From Ferruginibacter sp. (GTDB taxonomy: Bacteria; Bacteroidota; Bacteroidia; Chitinophagales; Chitinophagaceae), in assembly GCA_025357775.1 (NCBI GenBank), contig JANXOQ010000400.1, positions 1 to 5,955 of the forward strand: DNA of 5,955 nt. The letters are read 5' to 3'. Below the pieces are notes generated by a model, which was given only the letters and a program-made list of their open reading frames with translations, was not told the DNA's origin and did no database searches. Both the position numbers and the translations under genes were made by a program. How positions within the stretch are numbered: the first letter of the stretch is position 1; each line of letters begins with the position of its first letter. Positions 1 through 5,955 of this stretch are shown piece after piece.

Positions 1-110
1 AAAATTTCTTTTACCTACACTTCGTATCGATTTTTTTGGAGGAAGATTGTAAGGCGTTAATATTAATAATTAAATCTATCTAAAAAGTTTGTAGCGGTGT
101 TAAAATACTT

Positions 111-136
111 CAAATTTTAAAATACAAATTTTAAAA
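111..136. repeat. Short direct repeat CAAATTTTAAAA x2
   Basis: The 12-mer CAAATTTTAAAA occurs at 111-122 and again at 125-136, separated by two bases. The unit is itself partly palindromic (AAATTT, TTTTAAAA). In DNA this AT-rich such a repeat may be chance or replication slippage. No function is assigned. Confidence 0.5.
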
Positions 137-171
137 AAGAGATTTATATGTTTGTATAATCTTCCACAAAC

Positions 172-198
172 CTTAAACTTTGAACCTTTAACCTTTCT
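172..198. repeat. Degenerate heptamer-like tandem repeat (CTTTAAC type)
   Basis: The stretch reads as successive variants of one 7-8 base unit: CCTTAAA, CTTTGAA, CCTTTAA, CCTTTC. It lies about 25 bases beyond the stop of the MCE gene. No copies are exact, and no hairpin forms. It could be a simple-sequence remnant. A role in transcript ending is possible but unsupported. Confidence 0.35.
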
Positions 199-223
199 TT
201 TTTCCAACAGATGATTATCACTG

Positions 224-1246
224 CTACTTCACTTTTTCCGCATAATAAGGACTGTTTAGCGTATCTGGTAGTGGTGTTAATAGTACTTCGCCTGTTTTCT
301 TTTTTCCAAACAATGAAATATTTATGTACCGCTTCGGGTTCATTCGCACATCGTCTAGCAATAGATTAAGTTTATTACCAGTAGATGCTAGATTTTTGTA
401 TAACGTAGGGTCATTCATAAGCATACCTAAAGTGCCTTTGCTTTTGCCAAAATTTACTATCAATAATTTTAGGTTATTAATAGCTACATCTAATGTATCA
501 AGGGTATTTTGTAAATTAAGGTTTGCAAATTTTGTAGTGGCTTTATCTAAATTACTTACTACATTATTTATTTTTTCATTATTGCTAGCAAAATTACCTG
601 TAATACCGCTTACATTGTTTAGTGATTTTGATAATGCACCCGATTGATTATTTAATAAAATACTTAATGAAGCAGTGGAAGCTAACATAGAAGCAGTCAC
701 TTTATTAAGATTAGCAAATGTAGCAGCAATATTATTTTTTGCTGATGAATTTAACACACTATTAAAATTGCTTAATAATGAATCTGCTGAATTTACCGCT
801 TTTTTTACACCATTTATTACAGGGTCTACTTTGCCCATTACGTTTGATAATAATCCAGCACTCACATCTGTACCTATACTATCTTTATTTTTTAAAAAAG
901 CACTAGAATTTCCTAATATAATTTCTATACTGGGCGTACCCAATGGGTTTGTTTTTATAATAGCTAAAGAATTTGAAGGAATATGAATATCTTTTGTAAT
1001 ATTCATATCTACTGATATTTTTCGCATATCCTTATCAGTATTAATTTTATAAACAGCGCCTACTTGCATACCATTTATCATAACAGGGTTAGAATTTTGT
1101 AACCCTTCTACATTACCATACTTACCAGTAATGAGCGTATCGTTGCTAAAAATCTTTTTTCCTTTTAAAAAATTAAATCCAAAAATTAATGCCACAAGAG
1201 ATATTATAGAAATAACTCCTACTTTGGTTTCGTTAGATATTTTCAC
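224..1246 (-). CDS. mlaD: MlaD/MCE-family phospholipid transport protein
   Basis: This 340-residue protein is likely the periplasmic substrate-binding part of an MCE-type lipid ABC transporter that moves phospholipids between inner and outer membranes. It begins with a short polar stretch (MKISNETKVG), then a single hydrophobic anchor at about residues 9-27, then one MCE domain at about 36-113 including YGNVEGLQ and the NGMQVGAVYKI loop. Residues about 135-270 are polar, Asn/Ser-rich and probably helical, as in MCE proteins whose helices form a tube. The C-terminus holds GTLGMLMNDPTLYKNL and NPKRYINISLFGKK, which I recall as typical of Bacteroidota members. The start codon is GTG. It is chosen because the MKISNETKVG opening fits the family and no ATG lies nearby. 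The gene follows the amidase by 18 bases on the same strand, so the two are probably co-transcribed. The permease and ATPase partners (MlaE, MlaF) are not in the window. The family call is firm; the exact substrate is inferred. Confidence 0.9.
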   Translation of the reverse strand: MKISNETKVGVISIISLVALIFGFNFLKGKKIFSNDTLITGKYGNVEGLQNSNPVMINGMQVGAVYKINTDKDMRKISVDMNITKDIHIPSNSLAIIKTNPLGTPSIEIILGNSSAFLKNKDSIGTDVSAGLLSNVMGKVDPVINGVKKAVNSADSLLSNFNSVLNSSAKNNIAATFANLNKVTASMLASTASLSILLNNQSGALSKSLNNVSGITGNFASNNEKINNVVSNLDKATTKFANLNLQNTLDTLDVAINNLKLLIVNFGKSKGTLGMLMNDPTLYKNLASTGNKLNLLLDDVRMNPKRYINISLFGKKKTGEVLLTPLPDTLNSPYYAEKVK

Positions 1247-1264
1247 GTAAAATATTTATATTTA

Positions 1265-2194
1265 TTATTTTTTTTCTATTTGCGCTTTGTATTTTATTAC
1301 AGCTTTTGTAATAGCTTCTGCTAATTCTTGTTGCCCTTTTTCACTATTGATATATCTTTCATCTACATCATTATTTATAAAACCAGTTTCTATTAATATT
1401 GCAGGCATTCTTGTAGCAGATAAAACCCATATACCTTTTTCATTTCTTTGTTTTACACCCAATGCTTTTCTGCCTGTTAGCTCTACTTCATCATTTACCA
1501 AAGATGCTATTAAATCACTTTTTTGTTGGTATGCTTTTGCATATATCTGTGCAAGTTGTTTTCCTTCCGGAGTGTTAAAACTAAAATTATTGTATGCACT
1601 ATCCTCGGTATTATCTTCATACCCTTCTTCCATTAATGCATTTAATTTATCTTTGGTTTTTGCAGCAGCAAATATCCAAACAGATGTACCATTTACTGGA
1701 CAAGGATATTTGAAGTATTCATAAATGGGTACTTCTACATCATAAGGTTCAGTTATTTTTTTCTTTCGTTTTCCTTTACCTATATAAGTAACTTTATATT
1801 TGGTAACAGTTTTTGTACCTGTTTGTCTGCTTCCTCTCTTTTCACCGCCTGCATCTGCATGTATGCACAAAAATAAATCTCCTTTTACCTCATTAGCCTT
1901 ATTTGCTTTTTCATGTACATTATCAAATACATCTGTAGTTCTTGTAGGTACTACATTAATATTTGGCAACCTTTTTTTTAGCTCTGCAACCAATTTTTTT
2001 GAAATTTCTAGCGTTACATCTTTTTCTTTTGAGCCAAGTGAGTTTTCATAATCACCTTGTGCTCCACTATCCTTGCCGCCATGCCCAGCATCTACCACAA
2101 TCGTTTTTAATTTTTTACCTTGTGCAGCACATTGGTATGTAAATGCATCTATTGAAAATAATAATATTAGTATCAAAAAAAAATTTCTCAACAT
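1265..2194 (-). CDS. N-acetylmuramoyl-L-alanine amidase (Amidase_3 family), exported
   Basis: A zinc-dependent peptidoglycan hydrolase that cuts the amide bond between N-acetylmuramic acid and L-alanine of the stem peptide, acting in the periplasm. The preferred start is the ATG at 2194, giving 309 residues. It opens directly with a good signal peptide (MLRNFFLILILLFSIDAF, cleavage near CAAQ at 22-25). An upstream in-frame TTG at 2239 would add 15 residues before that peptide and is less likely. In ATG numbering the catalytic set is complete: H38 in VVDAGHGGKDSGA, E57 in KEKDVTLEI, H112 in LFLCIHADAGG, and E269 in ILIETGFINND. Between H112 and E269 lies a long insertion with a basic cluster (KGKRKKK, 140-146) and a segment GTSVWIFAAAKTKDKL, the latter region being common in Bacteroidota amidases. 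No SPOR, LysM or other wall-binding domain is visible. It is the first gene of a likely two-gene unit with the MCE gene and diverges from lptD. Roles in cell separation or wall turnover are inferred from the family. Confidence 0.93.
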   Translation of the reverse strand: MLRNFFLILILLFSIDAFTYQCAAQGKKLKTIVVDAGHGGKDSGAQGDYENSLGSKEKDVTLEISKKLVAELKKRLPNINVVPTRTTDVFDNVHEKANKANEVKGDLFLCIHADAGGEKRGSRQTGTKTVTKYKVTYIGKGKRKKKITEPYDVEVPIYEYFKYPCPVNGTSVWIFAAAKTKDKLNALMEEGYEDNTEDSAYNNFSFNTPEGKQLAQIYAKAYQQKSDLIASLVNDEVELTGRKALGVKQRNEKGIWVLSATRMPAILIETGFINNDVDERYINSEKGQQELAEAITKAVIKYKAQIEKK

Positions 2195-2261
2195 ATTAGA
2201 AATGGGTTTATTGGTAAATGTTATAATTATTTTAAACAAATAATCATTAGCATATAATAGC

Positions 2262-2269
2262 TATTTTTG
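2262..2269 (+). promoter_or_regulatory. Candidate Bacteroidota -7 promoter element for lptD
   Basis: TATTTTTG matches the Bacteroidota sigma-ABfr -7 consensus TAnnTTTG exactly and ends 12 bases before the lptD ATG at 2282. Transcription starting a few bases downstream would leave a very short 5' leader. I see no clear TTG or TTTG element at the expected distance (about 19 bases) upstream, so the match rests on the -7 box alone. Confidence 0.5.
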
Positions 2270-2281
2270 TGCCATCATACT

Positions 2282-5023
2282 ATGAACAATCAAATCAAAG
2301 GTAAGGCAAAATATATTTTGGTTTGGTGGTGCATGCCTTTGTTTTTATTATTAACGTATAATTATAATATTTATGCAGATAATAATGTTAAAATCTTTAA
2401 AAACAGTATTGTTATTACAGACACCCCTCCTACTATTAATAAAAATAAAATTGATACCAATAGATTTATAAAAACAATAAAGCTAGATCCAAAACGAAGC
2501 CCTTCTTTTGGCGAAGAAAAATTAGTAAAAAAAGATACGCTACTCTCTCAATTATTAGATACGTTTACATTTAAAAAATCTAAAGATTCTTTAAATGTGC
2601 CAATTGTTTACCATGCAGATGATAGTATGGTTATAGATATTCCAACTGAAAAAGTATATTTATATGGTAAGGTTTCCAAACTAAAATACGAAGAAAATAA
2701 TTTATCTGCTCCAAAAATAGAGTTTGACCAAAAGAGAAGCATCATTAGTGCATTTTTAGTAAAAGACAGTACTGGTAAGGCTATTGCATATCCGTTTTAT
2801 GATGGTACAGATTCAAAATCGGTAATGGATACGATTAGAATAAATATGAAAACGGGTAAAGGAATGACAAAAGGCACATACACAAAACAAGGAGAGATGT
2901 TTGTGTATGGTGAAAAAATAAAAAAAATAGATACTTCTGTTTTTTATGCTTTTCGCACAAGGTTTACCACTTGTAATTTAGATACTCCACATTTTGCATT
3001 TATTTCTAACAAAGCAAAATTTATAAATAAAAAATGGGCATTCACTGGTCCAGTTCACCCAGAGTTTGAAGGTGTACCATTACCTATATCATTGCCATTT
3101 GGTATTTTTCCACTTACACAAGGTAGGCATAGCGGTTTACTTGCACCAACGTTTATTGCAGATGCACAAAGGGGCTTGGCTTTAGAAAATTTAGGGTATT
3201 ACAAAATTTTTAGTCCTAATTTAGATTTAATAACTAGAGGCACTTTGTACTCTTATGGAAGTTGGAATCTAAATTTTAACCCAAGATATTTTAAGCGATA
3301 TCGATACCAAGGCAACTTAGTATTATCTATACAAAGTTTTAAACCGCTTGATGCACCAACTACAAATACTTTTAATATTACTTGGAGCCATTCGGCTGAT
3401 ACTAAAGCAAGACCTGGCGTAACTTTCAGTGCAAACGTAAATGCAGGTAGTACAAAATACAATGGGCAACTTCCCAATAACCCCCAAACCAATTTTCAAA
3501 ACCAATTAAGCTCATCCATTACCTACGCAAAAACTTGGAAAAATAAACCTTACAATATTTCTATTAGTGCAAATCACAATCAAAATAATGTAACAAAGGT
3601 TACCAATTTAAATGTGCCCGATATTGCTTTTAATATTAATACCCAGTATCCTTTTAGAAGAAAAGAACAAACAGGTAATATAAAATGGTACGAAAATATT
3701 GGAATAGGATACCAAGGAAATACTAAAACACTTACATCTTTTATAGATACTGCTAGCAGTATTGGCAAACAAATTGGCGATAACCTAAAATATGGCGCAC
3801 AACATAATATTCCAATTACACTTTCATTGCCACCATTAGGTGTATTACAAATAGCTCCATCCATTTCATATCAAGAAACTTGGTTTCAACAAAAATTAAG
3901 AACAGGTTACAATACTTACACTTTAAAAACAGATACAATTTCATTAGAAAAAGGATTGTATACAGCAAGGCAAGTATCGTTTGGAATAGGCGCTAGTACT
4001 CGTATTTTTGGAATGTTTAGTTTTAATAAGAACAGTAAAATAAAAGCAATAAGGCACGAAATTAGACCAACATTATCAATTAACTACACCCCTAACGTAA
4101 ATGAAAATAATTATTACTATACTAATATAAGTGCTACAGAAAGAAGTCAAATATCTGTGTTTCAAAATAGTGGAATTTACAGCCCGTACAGTAATATACG
4201 AAACGGTGGTATTTCTTTTGGTATAGATAATAACGTAACCATGAAAGTAAAAAATAGTGGTGACACTAGTGCAGCTGCTGATAAAAAAATAACATTAATA
4301 GATGGCCTTAGCATAAATAGTAGTTATAATTTTTTAGCAGATTCTTTTAAGCTTGCACCAATTAGTTTATCTGCAAGAACAAACTTATTTGATAAAATAA
4401 ATGTAAGCGCTAGCGCAAGTATAGATCCATATCAAACAGATAAAAATGGCAGACCAATGAACAGGTTAGTTATGAAAGATAAATTTTCTTTGGGAAATCT
4501 TACCAACGCACAAGTAGCATTACAAACTAGTTTTAAAGGAGGCGATAAGTCTAAAAAAACAGTAAATGAAAAATTAAATAACCCTCAAAATTTAAATCCA
4601 AGCAATGGTATTACCCAAGATGAGTATCAACAAGAAGCTGCATACATAAGAAGTAACCCTGCTCAGTTTGCAGATTTTGAAATACCTTGGAACATTGATT
4701 TATCTTACTCACTTAGTGTAAGTAAAAGATTTGACCAAACTATTAAAGATTTTACTACTACGACTAATCAGGGGGTTACATTTAATGCATCTGCAAACCT
4801 TACCCCAAAATGGAAAATTGGTGCAAATGGCACATACAACATTACTACAAAAGCATTAGGGGTAATAAGCATGTATCTTACAAGAGATTTACATTGTTGG
4901 CAAATGGCTATAAATATATCACCAGTTGGAAAAAACAGGTCATTTAGTATAAATATAAGTCCAAAATCACCCATACTTAGAGACTTAAAAATAAATAGAA
5001 CTAGGCAATTTACAGATTTATAA
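2282..5023 (+). CDS. lptD: LptD-like outer-membrane LPS assembly protein
   Basis: This 913-residue protein is the likely terminal translocon of LPS export, a large outer-membrane beta-barrel that works with a lipoprotein plug (LptE) and receives LPS from a periplasmic bridge. The ATG at 2282 is preferred over an in-frame TTG at 2267, because the TTG falls within the candidate promoter box and the ATG opens directly on a signal peptide (hydrophobic 11-27, cleavage near NIYA at 29-32). Residues about 108-210 form an OstA/LptA-like domain (VYLYGKVSKLKYEENNLSAP; KDSTGK; GKGMTKGTY). A conserved LptD block follows: FRTRFTTCNLDTPHFAF (224-240), FTGPVHPEFEGVPLPISLPF (254-273) and GRHSGLLAPTF (281-291). 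From about 290 to the end, alternating aromatic and polar residues fit a barrel, closing with DLHCWQMAINISP and SPILRDLK. The mature chain has only two cysteines, C231 and C872. Length fits Bacteroidota LptD, which is longer than the E. coli protein (about 780). It diverges from the amidase-mlaD pair. Its binding partners are not in the window. Confidence 0.92.
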   Translation: MNNQIKGKAKYILVWWCMPLFLLLTYNYNIYADNNVKIFKNSIVITDTPPTINKNKIDTNRFIKTIKLDPKRSPSFGEEKLVKKDTLLSQLLDTFTFKKSKDSLNVPIVYHADDSMVIDIPTEKVYLYGKVSKLKYEENNLSAPKIEFDQKRSIISAFLVKDSTGKAIAYPFYDGTDSKSVMDTIRINMKTGKGMTKGTYTKQGEMFVYGEKIKKIDTSVFYAFRTRFTTCNLDTPHFAFISNKAKFINKKWAFTGPVHPEFEGVPLPISLPFGIFPLTQGRHSGLLAPTFIADAQRGLALENLGYYKIFSPNLDLITRGTLYSYGSWNLNFNPRYFKRYRYQGNLVLSIQSFKPLDAPTTNTFNITWSHSADTKARPGVTFSANVNAGSTKYNGQLPNNPQTNFQNQLSSSITYAKTWKNKPYNISISANHNQNNVTKVTNLNVPDIAFNINTQYPFRRKEQTGNIKWYENIGIGYQGNTKTLTSFIDTASSIGKQIGDNLKYGAQHNIPITLSLPPLGVLQIAPSISYQETWFQQKLRTGYNTYTLKTDTISLEKGLYTARQVSFGIGASTRIFGMFSFNKNSKIKAIRHEIRPTLSINYTPNVNENNYYYTNISATERSQISVFQNSGIYSPYSNIRNGGISFGIDNNVTMKVKNSGDTSAAADKKITLIDGLSINSSYNFLADSFKLAPISLSARTNLFDKINVSASASIDPYQTDKNGRPMNRLVMKDKFSLGNLTNAQVALQTSFKGGDKSKKTVNEKLNNPQNLNPSNGITQDEYQQEAAYIRSNPAQFADFEIPWNIDLSYSLSVSKRFDQTIKDFTTTTNQGVTFNASANLTPKWKIGANGTYNITTKALGVISMYLTRDLHCWQMAINISPVGKNRSFSINISPKSPILRDLKINRTRQFTDL
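2296..2303 (-). promoter_or_regulatory. Weak candidate -7 element for the amidase-mlaD unit
   Basis: On the minus strand this reads TACCTTTG, an exact TAnnTTTG match, about 100 bases upstream of the amidase ATG at 2194. It lies inside the first codons of lptD and has no TTTG at the expected distance upstream. A six-base match in AT-rich DNA may be chance. It is listed because the 87-base spacer itself holds no better minus-strand match. Confidence 0.2.
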
Positions 5024-5142
5024 TAAAATGTGCTTTATAGTTGTAACATCAATAATGTGTGCTTTTAACTACTCTCCTATTAGCTTTTTCCAATTCATAC
5101 AAGTATTAACAGAATTTATATCTATCGCAATATTTTTATAAC
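5024..5142. other. Convergent intergenic spacer between lptD and plsC
   Basis: These 119 bases separate two genes that end toward each other. I see only weak AT-rich hairpins: ATAAA/TTTAT at 5023-5038 and ACAT/ATGT near 5046-5057. Neither has a GC-rich stem or a following T-run, so I call no terminator. The octamer TGTGCTTT occurs twice (5029-5036 and 5058-5065). No open frame here is long enough to support a gene. Confidence 0.6.
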
Positions 5143-5895
5143 TTATTTGTTACTATTTATTACTTTTTCTATGTAAAGCTTAAGCATCATATCATGTACT
5201 TTTTTATTTAATTCTTTTACATCAATATTTGCCGAAGATACAGGAGGCAAAAAAATCATTGTTAGTTTTGTGGGCAATAAATACATTGTTTTATTTATTG
5301 GCATTGCTTTTTTTGTACCTAAAATTACACATGGAATAATATCTTTTTTTGAATCAATAGCCAATTTAAATGCACCATCAAAAAACTCTTTTATGGGTGC
5401 ATCAGTTCTATTTCTTGTACCTTCAGGGTATAGGCAAACGTGCATTCCTTTTTGCAAAATCACTTTCATAGCTTCAAAACTTTTTACACGGCTATTGGGG
5501 TCTTTTCTGTTAACCATTATGCCTCCTTGTTTGTAAAACCAAGCAAATATTGGTACTTTTAAAAAGCTATCTTTTGCTATTGTTTTATTACCACCAGGTA
5601 CAAATGGCGCTGAGAGTGGTACATCTAAAAAAGCATTGTGGTTGTGTACAACGATGTAATTTTTATTTTTTTTGAAGTATTCTTTTCCGATTACAGTAAG
5701 TGGGCATGCTATAAGCCGAAGCCAAACACTAATCCATATTTTTGCAACTTTTATAAAGAGATCCTGCCCTTTCTTTTCATCTTTATACAAATGAGAAAGC
5801 ATAGATGGACCAATAATAATAAAAAAAGTAAAAACAAAACTTATTAAACCCCACACTGCCCATACACGAGCAAAAATATTTTTAACTACTTGCAT
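5143..5895 (-). CDS. plsC: 1-acyl-sn-glycerol-3-phosphate acyltransferase (PlsC/LPLAT family)
   Basis: Likely transfers an acyl chain to the sn-2 position of lysophosphatidic acid to make phosphatidic acid, the precursor of membrane phospholipids, at the inner face of the cytoplasmic membrane. The 250-residue length is normal for bacterial PlsC. A hydrophobic segment at about residues 13-30 would anchor the protein and a second (about 52-68) may lie on the membrane. All four family blocks are present: HNAFLD (H86 and D91, the catalytic HX4D), GGIMVNR (124-130), YPEGTR (156-161) and IIP (186-188). The start is the ATG at 5895, which opens just before the membrane segment. It converges on lptD with a 119-base spacer, so it is a separate transcription unit. 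A near match to the -7 promoter box (TACTTTTTG, one base too long) lies on the minus strand at 5942-5934. Other LPLAT acyltransferases, such as ornithine- or glycine-lipid O-acyltransferases, share these blocks, so the substrate is less certain than the family. Confidence 0.92.
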   Translation of the reverse strand: MQVVKNIFARVWAVWGLISFVFTFFIIIGPSMLSHLYKDEKKGQDLFIKVAKIWISVWLRLIACPLTVIGKEYFKKNKNYIVVHNHNAFLDVPLSAPFVPGGNKTIAKDSFLKVPIFAWFYKQGGIMVNRKDPNSRVKSFEAMKVILQKGMHVCLYPEGTRNRTDAPIKEFFDGAFKLAIDSKKDIIPCVILGTKKAMPINKTMYLLPTKLTMIFLPPVSSANIDVKELNKKVHDMMLKLYIEKVINSNK

Positions 5896-5955
5896 TTTTA
5901 TATTTTATTTATCGTAGGTTTTTGGGAGATAAGCAAAAAGTATTTGTTTAAAATT

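Larger units (their letters stand above)
1..223. other. AT-rich non-coding stretch downstream of the mlaD-like gene
   Basis: I can support no gene here. There is no ATG on the minus strand in this interval, so no minus-strand gene is likely to start after the MCE gene's stop. All three plus-strand frames are open at the left edge and close early (stops at 50-52, 58-60 and shortly after), so the tail of a plus-strand gene convergent with the MCE gene could end here, but 16-26 residues are too few to identify it or choose a frame. The rest is AT-rich DNA with a 12-base direct repeat (111-122 and 125-136) and a degenerate CTTTAAC-like stretch (172-198). I see no GC-rich hairpin followed by a T-run that would serve as a terminator, and no tRNA-like fold. 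Confidence 0.6.

Noticed and set aside
1..60. Possible C-terminal tail of a plus-strand gene entering from the left edge
   Set aside because: All three frames are open for only 16-26 residues, and nothing distinguishes one from another or matches a known family.
147..154. TATGTTTG on the plus strand, an exact TAnnTTTG promoter-like match
   Set aside because: No plus-strand gene follows it. It points into the 3' end of the convergent MCE gene and has no upstream TTTG partner, so chance is likelier.
42..165. Inverted pair GGAAGATT (near 42) and AATCTTCC (158-165)
   Set aside because: Eight bases separated by over 100 bases of AT-rich DNA form no plausible terminator or mobile-element end, with no target duplication or transposase.
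324..986. Plus-strand open frames of about 100 codons opposite the MCE gene (324-647 and 675-986)
   Set aside because: They are antisense to a clear MCE-family gene, have no recognisable domain and no supporting context.
1287..2051. Plus-strand open frames of 145 and 83 codons opposite the amidase
   Set aside because: They are antisense to a gene with all four catalytic residues intact. Their Ser/Phe-rich composition is what the reverse of an AT-rich gene gives.
3253..4974. Minus-strand open frames of 60-94 codons inside lptD
   Set aside because: They overlap a well-supported barrel gene, overlap one another in different frames, and have no family features.
5023..5038. ATAAA/TTTAT hairpin right after the lptD stop as a terminator
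   Set aside because: The stem is five A-T pairs only and is not followed by a T-run, so it is too weak to call.
5054..5100. Short minus-strand frame downstream of plsC that reads like a plausible protein tail (YLYELEKANRRVV)
   Set aside because: It is closed by a stop just upstream, has only 18 codons and no start, so it is a coincidence of composition.
5270..5847. Plus-strand open frames of 88 and 69 codons opposite plsC
   Set aside because: They are shadows of a gene carrying every LPLAT motif. Hydrophobicity in the first is the complement of the coding strand, not evidence of a membrane protein.

Overview
The window looks like chromosomal DNA from an AT-rich member of the Bacteroidota, probably near Chitinophagales/Sphingobacteriia. 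The grounds are the very low GC content, the Bacteroidota-type LptD and MCE proteins, the absence of clear Shine-Dalgarno sequences before the starts, and an exact match to the Bacteroidota -7 promoter element (TAnnTTTG) just before lptD. This placement is an inference from sequence style, not from a database search.

Layout: positions 1-223 contain no gene I can support, only AT-rich DNA with short degenerate repeats. A minus-strand pair then follows. An Amidase_3-type N-acetylmuramoyl-L-alanine amidase (2194 down to 1265) is followed, after an 18-base gap, by an MlaD/MCE-family lipid-transport protein (1246 down to 224, GTG start). Diverging from this pair across an 87-base spacer is a long plus-strand gene (2282-5023) for an LptD-like outer-membrane LPS assembly protein. 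A 119-base spacer with no convincing terminator separates it from a convergent minus-strand PlsC-type acyltransferase (5895 down to 5143). A further 60 bases of upstream DNA run to the window end.

All four genes concern the Gram-negative cell envelope. LptD inserts LPS into the outer membrane, the MCE protein carries phospholipid between membranes, the amidase trims peptidoglycan in the periplasm, and PlsC makes phosphatidic acid for phospholipid synthesis. All four are full length, have their recognisable catalytic or structural motifs, and show no frameshift. No mobile element, CRISPR array, tRNA or rRNA was seen.

I found no convincing evidence of an undescribed system. The points most worth a second look are the two lone cysteines of mature LptD (a likely inter-domain disulfide), the lysine-rich insertion in the amidase, and the tightly packed divergent lptD/amidase promoter region.
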